From: Solibacillus cecembensis
GTDB lineage: Bacteria; Bacillota; Bacilli; Bacillales_A; Planococcaceae
NCBI RefSeq assembly: GCF_001439635.1
Contig: NZ_LMBZ01000030.1
Span: forward strand, 1 to 53,485
Direction: 5' to 3'
DNA length: 53,485 bases
A program made the position numbers and the translations under genes. The notes below the pieces were generated by a model. It worked only from the letters and a program-made list of their open reading frames with translations. It did not search any database and was not told where the DNA came from. Positions 8,227-17,564 of the stretch are shown one piece after another. Position 1 is the first letter of the stretch, and every line of letters begins with the position of its first letter.

Positions 8227-9706
8227 CTCTTTTCCATCCCCTAGGGTGACCTGTTCTAACACTATCTTTCGGACGTGGACCAGATGGCCTTTTGATAAAT
8301 TGCCAAAGTGGAAGCCTAATTATTGTATCTTTGTTTTCTGATAACCTAAAAGGAGCTAATGGCGTAAAATAAGGTGTACCAAAGGATTCCAGCTTACATA
8401 GGTGAAGAAAAATAACCATTAATCCAAACACAATCCCAACAAGACCAAATAAAGAGGAGGCCACCATGAGAGGGAAACTAAGCAAGCGAATAGTTGTCCC
8501 CATCTCTGTAATAGGAAGTGCATAGGAGGCTACTGCTGTTAACGCAACTACGACAACCATAGAATTCGATACTAAATTCGCTTCTACTACTGCTGTTCCG
8601 ATAACTAAACCTCCTACGACACCGATCGTCTGGGCAATCGGACTTGGCAAACGGGTAGCTGCTTCACTTAAAAGTTCTAAAATAATTAGCATGGACACAG
8701 CTTCGATGATGGGGGGAACGGGGACAAATTCTAACGTTCCCTTTAAAGCAAGGACGAGTTCAAATGGAATTATTTCGTAATGAAAGGAAACAACCGCAAT
8801 GTATAAAGAAGGTAATCCAATCGCAATCAATATACTCATCGTTCGGAATAGCGTTAAAAATGAACCAATTAGCCACCGATTATTGTAATCATCAGGTGTC
8901 TGAATAAAAGCAAAGAAATTTATCGGTGCAATCATAGCCGTTGGACTCCCGTCAGCTATGATTGCAAACCTACCTTCCATCAAATTAGCTACAACACGAT
9001 CAGGTCGTTCCGTATTTAACATTTGTGGAAAAGGAGAATACGTTTCATCTTCAATAAATTCCTGTATGTGTCCAGGTGACTGTATATAATCAACTTTCGC
9101 GTAAGATAATCGACGAAATAATTCATTTATGATATCATCATTGGCCAAATCTTCTATATAGATGACGGCAACTTTTGTGCGGGATCTTTCTCCTAGCGTC
9201 ATATACCTTACCATTAGCTTAGGATTTTTAACGGCCTTTCTAACTAATTGAATATTTGTATCTAAATTCTCAATAAATCCTGCATGTGAGCCTTTTAATA
9301 TCTTTTCACTTAAAGGCTCTTGAATCGATCTCTTTTCTTGTGCTGAGGAATTGAACCCAGCTGCGAAGGTCATACTTTCTGATATAAAAAAAGTGTAGCC
9401 ATCTAAAAGCAAATTTGTCATTTCATATAGATTCGTAATTTTTTTATCACATACGATTTCATTGTCACGATTCATAATACGAGTTAACACTTTATCAGAA
9501 ATCTCTTTTGAATCAACTAATGATTCAATAAAGAAGAGCGATTCTGTTTCGGATAAATGTTGAATAATCAAATCTTCTGTATGAACTAGTGAATTTTGAA
9601 TAAAAAATATGTTGTCTGCTAATTTGGGAAAAAGAGATTTCTCTTCTTGTTGAGGGTTTTCATATGCATTTAAACCTTCCCCTTTTCCTCCCCTTCTTCT
9701 AAACAT
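8219..9706 (-). CDS. GerAA-type spore germinant receptor A subunit
   Basis: A 495 aa protein of the GerA/SpoVAF family. The N-terminal soluble half (residues about 20-270) includes VAVIYIEDLAND and the conserved GRFAIIADGSPTAMIAPINFF. The C-terminal half contains about five membrane helices with VPVPPIIEAVSMLIILELLSEAATRLP, and ends in a proline-rich basic tail. The A subunits assemble into an oligomeric channel in the spore inner membrane. GAGGGGGA precedes the ATG. It is the first gene of the receptor operon. I could not identify a convincing sigma-G promoter upstream, although forespore expression is expected. Confidence 0.93.
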   Translation of the reverse strand: MFRRRGGKGEGLNAYENPQQEEKSLFPKLADNIFFIQNSLVHTEDLIIQHLSETESLFFIESLVDSKEISDKVLTRIMNRDNEIVCDKKITNLYEMTNLLLDGYTFFISESMTFAAGFNSSAQEKRSIQEPLSEKILKGSHAGFIENLDTNIQLVRKAVKNPKLMVRYMTLGERSRTKVAVIYIEDLANDDIINELFRRLSYAKVDYIQSPGHIQEFIEDETYSPFPQMLNTERPDRVVANLMEGRFAIIADGSPTAMIAPINFFAFIQTPDDYNNRWLIGSFLTLFRTMSILIAIGLPSLYIAVVSFHYEIIPFELVLALKGTLEFVPVPPIIEAVSMLIILELLSEAATRLPSPIAQTIGVVGGLVIGTAVVEANLVSNSMVVVVALTAVASYALPITEMGTTIRLLSFPLMVASSLFGLVGIVFGLMVIFLHLCKLESFGTPYFTPLAPFRLSENKDTIIRLPLWQFIKRPSGPRPKDSVRTGHPRGWKRDE

Positions 9707-9813
9707 CGAAATCCCCCTCTATTATTTGCCTCGATATGTACAGAATGCCCAACGTATTGAAGGATTAATCGTAAAACCAGCAAGTCCAAAATACAAAAGA
9801 TGAGAAAATATGC

Positions 9814-9855
9814 AAAAAAACTCCGATGATTGTGTAGAAAATCATCGGAGTTTTG
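9814..9855 (-). terminator. Terminator of pheST
   Basis: The perfect stem CTCCGATGAT / ATCATCGGAG is followed by seven T on the minus strand. It sits directly after the pheT stop. Confidence 0.9.
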
Positions 9856-9864
9856 TTCAATTAT

Positions 9865-12270
9865 TTAACGTACTTCTGCACCGGCCTCGGCTAATGCTTT
9901 TAGTACTTTATTATGCGCTGCTACTACTTCTTCGTCTGTTAATGTACGCTCTGGATCGAAATATTTTAATGAGAAGGCAACTGATTTTTTACCTTCTGCC
10001 ATTTTTTCACCTTCATACACATCGAATACTTTCACATCTTTTAATAATTTAGTACCTGCGTTATTAATGATAGCAACGATTTCACCAGCTGGCACTGCAC
10101 GATCAAGCTCAAGCGCAATATCGCGTGTCATTACTGGGAAACGAGGAACTACCGAATAAATTAGTTCTTCTTTTGCTGCTTTTAAAATCGCATGTAAATT
10201 TAGTTCTGCTACATATGTTTCCTTTACATCCATCGCTTTTTGTTCTTGTGGATGTAATTGTGCTAGAACCCCAATTTTTTCGCCATCTAGTAAAATTTCA
10301 GCTGTACGTCCAGGGTGTAAACCATCTACTACCGCTTTTGCATACGTCACATGATTCGTTAATCCTAATTTTGCAAATACAGCTTCGATCATTCCTTTTG
10401 CTACGAAGAAATCAACATTTTTCTTTTCACCTTGCCAGCTATTATCAATCCATTTACCTGTTAATACAAGGGCTAAATGCTCTTCTTCAACTGGTGTGCC
10501 CTCCGCTGTTTGACCAAAGAAGACAGAACCAACTTCATATAAAGCTACTGTATCAGCTTGACGAGCTACGTTATAGCTTGCTGATTCCACTAAATGTGGG
10601 ATTAAGCTTTGGCGCAATGTTGAACGATCTTCAGACATCGGCATTAATAATTTTGTTGTCGTTTCTTCTTTTAATGCAAATTTTTGTGCATTTGCTGAAG
10701 AAGTCAATGAGTACGTAACTGCTTGGTAAAGCCCTGCGCCTTCCATGACATTGCGAACGATACGGCGACCTGCTTGGTAAGCGGTTAACTTCCCTGGTTG
10801 ATCACCCGCTGGTAAGCTCATCGGAATTTCATCATAACCATACATACGGGCAATTTCTTCTACGATATCTTCTGGAATTTTAATATCGCCACGACGCGTT
10901 GGTGCATCAATTACTAATACGCCATTCGCTGCTTCCACATCGAATTTTAAACGCGCTAAAATGTCTAACATTTCTTCTAAAGAAATTTTCATTCCTAAAC
11001 GACCATTAATGAAATCTGGTGATACGACAATACGTACAGGCGTTTTATCCAGCTCATCTACTAAAACGGTACCTTCTAATACTTCGCCGTTTGCAAGCTC
11101 AGCTAGTAATTGTGCCGCGCGTTCAGCTGCTACTAATACACGATTTGGATCAACACCTTTTTCAAAGCGTGCAGACGAATCCGAACGTAAACCGATTTCT
11201 TTTGATGTACGACGAACAGATCCAGGATTGAAATAAGCCGATTCAATTACGACCGTTTTCGTAGCATCTGTTACTTCTGATTTTTCTCCGCCCATTACAC
11301 CAGCAATGGCCTCTGCTTCTAAACCATTCGTAATCACAAGGTTGTGACTTGCTAATTTACGTTCTTGGTCATCTAACGTCGTCATCGTTTCACCATCTTT
11401 TGCAAGACGCGTAACAATTTCACCCGTTTCTAATCGATCATAGTCAAATGCGTGTAACGGTTGACCGTATTCCATTAGCACATAGTTTGTAATGTCGACT
11501 ACGTTATTTAGTGGACGTACACCTGCTGCCATTAAGTAATTTTGTAGCCATAGTGGTGAGTCTTTCACTTCAATATTTTTTACAACTTTTGCTGCGTACA
11601 TTGGGTTTGCTTCGATATTTTCAACACGAAGCTTTAATAAATCCGTAGCTTTTTCTGAAGCAGCTGCATACGTAATTTCTGGTAATTTCACATCTTGCCC
11701 TAAAATCGCCGCTACATCGTATGCAACACCTAACATACTCATCGCATCCGAACGGTTTGGTGTTAAACCAAGTTCTAATACCGTATCGTCTAAGCCAAAT
11801 AACGCTAAAACATCCGCTCCTGGAACGCTGTCAGCAGGTAATACATAAATACCTTCTGCATACGCTTTTGGTACAAGACGCCCTTCTATGCCAAGCTCTT
11901 GTAATGAACAAATCATTCCGTTCGATTCTTGACCGCGTAATTTTGCTTTTTTAATCTTAATGCCACCTGGTAATTTTGCTCCTGGACGCGCAACGATTAC
12001 TTTTTGCCCCGCATCAACATTTGGTGCACCACATACGATTTGTTGAAGCTCTTCTTCCCCAACATCTACTTGGCACACATTTAATTTATCCGCTTCAGGA
12101 TGTTTTTCTTTTGATACAACATGACCTACAACAACATTTGTCATCCCTTGTGAACGGTCGATTACTGCATCTACTTCAATCCCTGCACGCGTAATTTTTT
12201 CAGCTAACTCATTGGCTGTTAATGAATCAACATCAACATATTGGCTTAACCATTTTAATGATACTAACAT
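9865..12270 (-). CDS. pheT: Phenylalanyl-tRNA synthetase beta subunit
   Basis: An 801 aa beta subunit of the alpha2beta2 enzyme that charges tRNA-Phe. It begins MLVSLKWLSQYVDVD, has the EMAP/tRNA-binding domain (about 40-155, including VVGHVVSKEKHPEADKLNVC), the B3/B4 editing region with GVMGG, and the C-terminal anticodon-binding (FDX-ACB) domain ending in DEEVVAAHNKVLKAL. The length is normal. The ATG lies 14 bases behind the pheS stop, so both are translated from one T-box-controlled mRNA. Confidence 0.98.
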   Translation of the reverse strand: MLVSLKWLSQYVDVDSLTANELAEKITRAGIEVDAVIDRSQGMTNVVVGHVVSKEKHPEADKLNVCQVDVGEEELQQIVCGAPNVDAGQKVIVARPGAKLPGGIKIKKAKLRGQESNGMICSLQELGIEGRLVPKAYAEGIYVLPADSVPGADVLALFGLDDTVLELGLTPNRSDAMSMLGVAYDVAAILGQDVKLPEITYAAASEKATDLLKLRVENIEANPMYAAKVVKNIEVKDSPLWLQNYLMAAGVRPLNNVVDITNYVLMEYGQPLHAFDYDRLETGEIVTRLAKDGETMTTLDDQERKLASHNLVITNGLEAEAIAGVMGGEKSEVTDATKTVVIESAYFNPGSVRRTSKEIGLRSDSSARFEKGVDPNRVLVAAERAAQLLAELANGEVLEGTVLVDELDKTPVRIVVSPDFINGRLGMKISLEEMLDILARLKFDVEAANGVLVIDAPTRRGDIKIPEDIVEEIARMYGYDEIPMSLPAGDQPGKLTAYQAGRRIVRNVMEGAGLYQAVTYSLTSSANAQKFALKEETTTKLLMPMSEDRSTLRQSLIPHLVESASYNVARQADTVALYEVGSVFFGQTAEGTPVEEEHLALVLTGKWIDNSWQGEKKNVDFFVAKGMIEAVFAKLGLTNHVTYAKAVVDGLHPGRTAEILLDGEKIGVLAQLHPQEQKAMDVKETYVAELNLHAILKAAKEELIYSVVPRFPVMTRDIALELDRAVPAGEIVAIINNAGTKLLKDVKVFDVYEGEKMAEGKKSVAFSLKYFDPERTLTDEEVVAAHNKVLKALAEAGAEVR

Positions 12271-12284
12271 TTATTTCTTCCCCC

Positions 12285-13322
12285 TTACACTTCTGCTTGA
12301 TGGAATTGTGATAAGAAACGCGTGTCATTTGTATAGAAATGACGAATATCATCCACCCCATATTTTAACATTGCAATACGCTCTGCACCGATACCGAATG
12401 CGAAACCTGAAACCTTTTTCGAATCATAGCCAGCCATTTCAAGCACGTTTGGATGAACCATACCCGCACCTAAAATTTCAATCCAGCCTGTCTTTTTACA
12501 TACGTTACAGCCTTCACCACCACATTTATGGCAAGACACATCTACTTCAACTGATGGTTCTGTGAACGGGAAGAAAGATGGACGTAAGCGAATTTCACGC
12601 TCCGCACCGAACATTTTCTTAGCTAATACATCCAATGTTCCTTTTAAATCAGACATGCGGATATTTTCGCCAATTACTAACCCTTCAATTTGCATGAATT
12701 GATGTGAATGCGTCGCGTCATCTGCATCACGGCGGAATACTTTACCAGGGCAAATAATACGAATATGTTCCCCTTTTTTCGCTTCCATTGTACGTGCTTG
12801 CACTGGTGATGTATGCGTGCGTAATAATAGCTCTTCTGTAATATAGAAAGTATCTTGCATATCACGAGCCGGATGACCTTTTGGTAAGTTTAATGCTTCG
12901 AAGTTATAGTAGTCTCTTTCGACTTCTGGACCTTCTGCGATTTCGTAACCCATACCAACGAATAAGTCTTCAATTTCTTCTACTACACGTGTTAATGGAT
13001 GACGATTCCCTATGCGTACTTGTGCACCTGGTAATGTTACATCAATTGATTCATTTTCTAGTTGTGCTAAAATAGCTGCTTCTTCAAGTAAAGCGACCTT
13101 TTGCTCCAGTTGAGCTGTTACATTTTCACGTACAGTATTCACAAGAGCGCCCATTTTTGGACGTTCTTCAGCAGAAAGCTTACCCATTCCTTTTAGTAAA
13201 TCGGTAATCGGTCCCTTTTTACCTAAATAAGCGACACGAACTTCATTTAATGCTTTTAAATCAGCAGCTTCTGCAATCTTCGTTAAAACTTCTTGTTCTA
13301 ATTGCGTTAATTGTTGTTCCAT
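12285..13322 (-). CDS. pheS: Phenylalanyl-tRNA synthetase alpha subunit
   Basis: A 345 aa catalytic subunit. An N-terminal coiled coil (residues 1-80) precedes the class II core. Visible are HPARDMQDTFY, the motif 2 region FRRDADDATHSHQFMQIEG, and motif 3 GFAFGIGAERIAMLKYG. A cysteine cluster, CHKCGGEGCNVCKKTGW, is present as in other bacterial PheS. An AGGAGG-type ribosome site lies before the ATG. Expression is governed by the T-box leader immediately upstream. Confidence 0.98.
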   Translation of the reverse strand: MEQQLTQLEQEVLTKIAEAADLKALNEVRVAYLGKKGPITDLLKGMGKLSAEERPKMGALVNTVRENVTAQLEQKVALLEEAAILAQLENESIDVTLPGAQVRIGNRHPLTRVVEEIEDLFVGMGYEIAEGPEVERDYYNFEALNLPKGHPARDMQDTFYITEELLLRTHTSPVQARTMEAKKGEHIRIICPGKVFRRDADDATHSHQFMQIEGLVIGENIRMSDLKGTLDVLAKKMFGAEREIRLRPSFFPFTEPSVEVDVSCHKCGGEGCNVCKKTGWIEILGAGMVHPNVLEMAGYDSKKVSGFAFGIGAERIAMLKYGVDDIRHFYTNDTRFLSQFHQAEV

Positions 13323-13412
13323 TTTTTGATTTCCTCCTTAAATAGAAAAACAGCAAGCGTTCAATATAAACGCGAGCTGCTTAAGTTTTTTAGTAGTTAC
13401 CATTTAGGCCCA

Positions 13413-13446
13413 CAAAAAAACCTCGCCCCCTAAAAAAGGGACGAGG
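13413..13446 (-). terminator. T-box regulated terminator of pheST
   Basis: CCTCGTCCC pairs with GGGGCGAGG, followed by seven T. Confidence 0.9.
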
Positions 13447-13672
13447 ACGAGTTTCGCGGTACCACCCTAGTTATTGCAAAAATGCAATCACTTCATTTGA
13501 GCTAACGACTCATTACGCCGGCTATCCTTTCACCAATACTGGCTCCCGGAAGCTGCTCGCGGGGTGAACTTCATAATGCAATTTGTACGTAAGCTTGCAG
13601 TCTCGGCTCACATTTCCTAAAACAAATTCACATAATTACTTTTCCCGGTCAAAGCATTTAATAATTATTCTC
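13413..13672 (-). ncRNA. T-box leader of pheST (Phe specifier)
   Basis: The minus strand carries the T-box AGGGTGGTACCGCG (about 13454-13467) that pairs with the uncharged tRNA acceptor end. A competing terminator and a long stem I are also present. The probable specifier codon is TTC at 13566-13568, in the context GAAGTTCACC, which matches the phenylalanine operon downstream. Uncharged tRNA-Phe should stabilise the antiterminator and switch on pheST. Confidence 0.93.
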
Positions 13673-13677
13673 CATTT

Positions 13678-13706
13678 AGTCTAATGTATTTTGAACAATA
13701 TTTCAA
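13678..13706 (-). promoter_or_regulatory. Promoter of the pheST T-box transcript
   Basis: TTGAAA, a 17 bp spacer and TAGACT, placed just before stem I of the T-box. The -35 box starts 23 bases after the qoxD stop. Confidence 0.6.
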
Positions 13707-13729
13707 CTAAATTAGAGCGTTTCAGAAAA

Positions 13730-14011
13730 TTACATATCCCAAAGTAGGATTAAAAGTGTACCTAAAACTGTCATAATTACTAAACCAAGACCGTAAAAAA
13801 TATTTGAATAAATTGACCATTTATCTTCTGTTTCACCAGCATGCATGAATACGATGAACTGTAATCCAGCTTGTATAAACGCTGTTACTAAAAGAACAAT
13901 CATACCTGTTGTGAATGACATATCTGTGAAATACACTAACATCGCAATTCCTGTTAATACAAGAGAGAAGATGAAGCCCATTACTTGACCTAAAGGAAAG
14001 AACTTCGCCAT
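13730..14011 (-). CDS. qoxD: Quinol oxidase aa3 subunit IV
   Basis: A 93 aa membrane protein with three helices, matching subunit IV of the haem-copper menaquinol oxidase. AGLQFIVFMHAGE is characteristic of QoxD/CyoD proteins. It helps assemble the oxidase. It starts one base after the qoxC stop (TAATATG), so it is translationally coupled. No intrinsic terminator is visible between its stop and the pheST promoter. Confidence 0.93.
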   Translation of the reverse strand: MAKFFPLGQVMGFIFSLVLTGIAMLVYFTDMSFTTGMIVLLVTAFIQAGLQFIVFMHAGETEDKWSIYSNIFYGLGLVIMTVLGTLLILLWDM

Positions 14012-14012
14012 A

Positions 14013-14612
14013 TTACATCATTCCTTTCAAGTACACGAAACTAAAGATGAAGATCCAAACAACGTCTAGGAAGTGCCAGTATAGAGAGAAGATGAATGTT
14101 TTCCCTGCAGTCACTGATGTTAACCCACGTTTTGCGATTTGGATTACTAAGAATGTACCCCATAATAAACCGAATGTAACGTGAAGTCCGTGTGTTCCTA
14201 AAGTTGTTAATAAAATCGATGTAAATGCACTTACTGTAATGCCAGCACCAATGTGTGCATAGTGCATAAATTCATAAATCTCTACACTTAAGAATGCTGC
14301 ACCTAATAGTAATGTGATTATCATAAATGACATCGTCGCCTTTTTACTACCAAGACGCATCGCATGAATGGCTAATCCAATTGTAAAACTTGATGCTAAT
14401 AAAATAAATGTTTCAAGTAAAACTGGTGTGATTTCGAAAATCTCAGCACCAGTTGGACCGTTACCTGTACGGCCTGAAAGTGTGAAGTATGATGCGAATA
14501 ATGTACCGAATAACATAATTTCCGCACCTAGGAATACCCAGAAACCAAAGATTTTCAAATTGTTTTCCTCAGTAGAATACTCTAAAGGAACATTGTTATT
14601 TACTTTACCCAT
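14013..14612 (-). CDS. qoxC: Quinol oxidase aa3 subunit III
   Basis: A 199 aa five-helix subunit III of the haem-copper oxidase family. FWVFLGAEIMLFGTLFASYF, the conserved THGLHVTFGLLWG and the C-terminal SLYWHFLDVVWIFIF are diagnostic. It stabilises the catalytic subunit. The start overlaps the qoxB stop by one base (TAATG). The quinol-type assignment comes from the operon and the absence of CuA in subunit II. Confidence 0.95.
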   Translation of the reverse strand: MGKVNNNVPLEYSTEENNLKIFGFWVFLGAEIMLFGTLFASYFTLSGRTGNGPTGAEIFEITPVLLETFILLASSFTIGLAIHAMRLGSKKATMSFMIITLLLGAAFLSVEIYEFMHYAHIGAGITVSAFTSILLTTLGTHGLHVTFGLLWGTFLVIQIAKRGLTSVTAGKTFIFSLYWHFLDVVWIFIFSFVYLKGMM

Positions 14613-16573
14613 TATTTCGCACCTCCTTTGTCATAACTTTTTTCTGTTTCTTCTACTTCATGTGCATGGATATGGTAACCATGATCGTCTTCTAATGAAC
14701 GTACTGCCATCGTAGCTAATACGCCGATTAGTCCGAAAATCGCCATTGGCCACATACTGAAAACCATAGCGAAGCCTGCAATGAAGAAGAATATTGACAT
14801 AATAAACGGTTGCCCCGAGTTATTTGGCATATGAATGTCTTCAATTTTACCTTTAAATAATTCAACGCCATTTTTCTTAGCATCCCAGAACGCTTCTGGT
14901 GAGCCTTTTTCAAGGTTCGGAACAATTGCAAAGTTATAAACAGGAACTGGTGTATGCGTTGCCCACTCAAGTCCGCGTGCATCCCAAGGGTCACTTGAAA
15001 TATCACGTGAAGAGTTTTTAAAGCTGTACCAAATGTTCCATACGAGCATAAGGAATGATACTGTCATCAGACCAGCACCGATGAATGATACCATGTTTAG
15101 TAAGCTAAAGCCTGTTGATTCTGAGTACGTGTACATACGACGTGCTTGACCGTCTAGACCAGTGATATACATTGGCATGAACGCTAATAAGAAACCAGTA
15201 GACATTACCCAAACTGTTGCTTTACCAATTTTTTCATTCAGCATGAAGCCAAACATTTTTGGCCAGTAGAATGTTAAACCACCTAACATCGCGTAAACAA
15301 CACCAGGGATGATTACGTTATGGAAGTGAGCTACTAAGAACATTGTGTTGTGGTATTGGTAGTCAGCTGCTGACATTGCAAGCATAACCCCAGTTACCCC
15401 ACCTAATGTAAATAACGGTAAGAAGTGTAACGCGTATAACATTGGTGTCGTGATAACAATTTTCCCTTTGTACAGTGTGAGTATCCAGTTAAAGATTTTT
15501 ACACCTGTCGGGATGGCAATCGCCATTGTTGTAATCGAAAAGATTGAGTTTGTTAAAGCACCTTGACCCATTGTGAAGAAATGGTGCGTCCAAACCGCAA
15601 ATGAGAACACAGAAATCATAAGCATTGACCAAACCATTGAGTTGTAGCCATATAAATTACGACGAGCAAATGTTGTAATAATTTCTGAGAACAGACCGAA
15701 CGCTGGTAAAATCAGGATGTATACTTCAGGATGTCCCCAAACCCAGAATAGGTTGGCCCAAAGCATATCCATACCACCGTTATCCATAGTAAAGAATTGT
15801 GTACCGAATAAACGGTCTAACGTACCCATTGCAAGTGCCACTGTTAATACAGGGAATGCGAATACGATAATTAAGTTGGCAATAAGTGCCGACCAAGTGA
15901 ACATTGGCATTTTGAATAATGTCATGCCTGGTGCACGCATCTTCATAATCGTTGTGATAAAGTTAATACCTGTGATTAACGTACCAAGACCCGCTATTTG
16001 GAGCGAAATCATATAGTAGTTTGTACCAACAGAAGTACTAAATTCATTACTTGCTAGTGGGAAGTAAGAAGTCCAACCAGCATCTGGAGATCCACCAATT
16101 ACGAATGAGAGGTTGAATAATCCCATACCCATGAAGAATAACCAGAAAGAAATTGCGTTTAATCGTGGGAACGCTACGTCACGAGCCCCGATTTGTAATG
16201 GTACTAAATAGTTAAAGAAGAATGTGATAAATGGCATGGCCATGAATAAAATCATGACTACTCCGTGTGTTGTGAATACTTCATTGTAGTGCTGTGCATC
16301 TAAAAATGAATTATCTGGAACAGCAAGCTGCATACGAAGCATCATTGCATCTACACCACCGCGGAATAGCATTAATAGCGCAGTGAGTAAATACATGATA
16401 CCGATTTTTTTATGGTCAACAGTTGTAATCCATTCGCGCCATAAATAGCCCCACAATTTAAAGTATGTGACAATAGCTACTAAAGCGATTCCGCCAATAA
16501 TCATAGAAGCCATCGCAATATAAATTAATAAACTTGGATGCGGAATGGCAAACTGAGCAAAAAATTCTTTCAT
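14612..16573 (-). CDS. qoxB: Quinol oxidase aa3 subunit I (catalytic)
   Basis: A 653 aa catalytic subunit with about 14 helices. It contains the low-spin haem ligand His in TTHGVVMILF, the CuB histidines in WGHPEVYILILPAFG and WTHHFFTMG, and the haem pair in HFHNVIIPG. The Tyr two residues after the Glu of HPEVY marks an A-type oxidase with the His-Tyr cross-link. It reduces oxygen to water with menaquinol and pumps protons. The ATG has GGAG upstream and the length is typical. Confidence 0.98.
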   Translation of the reverse strand: MKEFFAQFAIPHPSLLIYIAMASMIIGGIALVAIVTYFKLWGYLWREWITTVDHKKIGIMYLLTALLMLFRGGVDAMMLRMQLAVPDNSFLDAQHYNEVFTTHGVVMILFMAMPFITFFFNYLVPLQIGARDVAFPRLNAISFWLFFMGMGLFNLSFVIGGSPDAGWTSYFPLASNEFSTSVGTNYYMISLQIAGLGTLITGINFITTIMKMRAPGMTLFKMPMFTWSALIANLIIVFAFPVLTVALAMGTLDRLFGTQFFTMDNGGMDMLWANLFWVWGHPEVYILILPAFGLFSEIITTFARRNLYGYNSMVWSMLMISVFSFAVWTHHFFTMGQGALTNSIFSITTMAIAIPTGVKIFNWILTLYKGKIVITTPMLYALHFLPLFTLGGVTGVMLAMSAADYQYHNTMFLVAHFHNVIIPGVVYAMLGGLTFYWPKMFGFMLNEKIGKATVWVMSTGFLLAFMPMYITGLDGQARRMYTYSESTGFSLLNMVSFIGAGLMTVSFLMLVWNIWYSFKNSSRDISSDPWDARGLEWATHTPVPVYNFAIVPNLEKGSPEAFWDAKKNGVELFKGKIEDIHMPNNSGQPFIMSIFFFIAGFAMVFSMWPMAIFGLIGVLATMAVRSLEDDHGYHIHAHEVEETEKSYDKGGAK

Positions 16574-16610
16574 TGTAGTACTCCTTTCAAAAGTTCTATA
16601 TTAAGAAAAA

Positions 16611-17504
16611 TTACTTAGTTGAATGTTCTTCATGCTCTTCTACAGAAGAATCTTCTTCTGATGAATCATGATCATGATGTGGAGCAGGTGAGAACTCTAA
16701 GTGTGTACCTGTATAAGTTTCGCGACCAAGATGGCCTGGTTCTAACATCTTTTCAAACTTTTCTTCAGTAATTGGGTCAGCAGTAGCATGTACTTCTTCT
16801 ACCCATTCATCAAACTTAGCATTTGTCATAGACGTTGTAACAAATGTATTTTCTGCTGATCCACGACCACTAAAGTTTGCGTTACGTCCCATAAATTCAC
16901 CTGGAGCGTCCGCTGCTAAATTTAATGTTGTAACCATGTCTGACATGGCATATTTCTGACCACCAAGTTGTGGGATCCAGAAACTTGTAATCGAACCGAA
17001 TGAATATAATCTAAATTCGATTGGACGATTAGCTGGAATGTATAAATAGTTTACTGTTTCAATATCTTGTTCTGGATAGCTGAAATGCCATTTCCAGTCT
17101 GAAGATGAAGCATAAATTACAAGTGGTTCCTGATCTTCATATCCTTGAGGGATACTTTCAACAATATAGTTACTCTTAACAGATACAAATGATAAGAAAA
17201 TAACGATAATTACAGGAATACCAATCATAATCGTTTCTACAAGCCAGTGACCCTCGATATGTGGTGGTTCATAATCTGGACTTTGTTTTGATGCGCGGTA
17301 TTTAATTAACATAAATACCAACATTGCAAATACGACAAGTACAATGCCTGACATAAGCGTAATTAATAAAATCGTATCGTCGGCCTGTCTTTGTGCTTGA
17401 GGACCTTTAGGATCAAGGACTGCTAATTTATCATTACAGCCTGCTAATAATACTGCGCCTAGTCCCATGAGAGAGAGTAATGTTCCCTTCATATTTACTT
17501 TCAT
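16611..17504 (-). CDS. qoxA: Quinol oxidase aa3 subunit II (lipoprotein)
   Basis: A subunit II of about 297 aa. A lipoprotein signal ends in LLAGC, two membrane helices follow (about 45-70 and 90-115), then a cupredoxin-fold domain that lacks the Cys and His ligands of CuA. The enzyme is therefore a quinol oxidase and not a cytochrome c oxidase. The C-terminus is rich in His, Asp and Glu (HHDHDSSEEDSSVEEHEEH), perhaps metal-binding. The start is set at the ATG that follows GGAAAGGAG; the longer frame begins inside that ribosome site. It is the first gene of qoxABCD. Confidence 0.95.
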   Translation of the reverse strand: MKVNMKGTLLSLMGLGAVLLAGCNDKLAVLDPKGPQAQRQADDTILLITLMSGIVLVVFAMLVFMLIKYRASKQSPDYEPPHIEGHWLVETIMIGIPVIIVIFLSFVSVKSNYIVESIPQGYEDQEPLVIYASSSDWKWHFSYPEQDIETVNYLYIPANRPIEFRLYSFGSITSFWIPQLGGQKYAMSDMVTTLNLAADAPGEFMGRNANFSGRGSAENTFVTTSMTNAKFDEWVEEVHATADPITEEKFEKMLEPGHLGRETYTGTHLEFSPAPHHDHDSSEEDSSVEEHEEHSTK

Positions 17505-17546
17505 AGTTGGACTCCTTTCCAATGTAGATAGAGCTAGTTAGATTTG

Positions 17547-17564
17547 TCTTAAGCGCTTTCAATG
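17547..17564 (-). promoter_or_regulatory. cre-like sequence upstream of qoxA
   Basis: TGAAAGCGCTTAAG on the minus strand matches most positions of the CcpA operator consensus TGWAANCGNTNWCA and differs in the last two. It lies about 45 bases before the qoxA start. The role is inferred only. Confidence 0.3.

Noticed and set aside
9810..13075. Many long plus-strand frames opposite pheT and pheS
   Set aside because: They are antisense shadows of well-conserved synthetase genes, rich in Leu and His, with no ribosome sites.
13323..13729. A protein-coding gene in the pheS leader
   Set aside because: The region is fully explained by the T-box RNA and its promoter.
16611..17504. Cytochrome c oxidase subunit II
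   Set aside because: The CuA Cys/His ligands are absent and the subunit is a lipoprotein, which fits a quinol oxidase.
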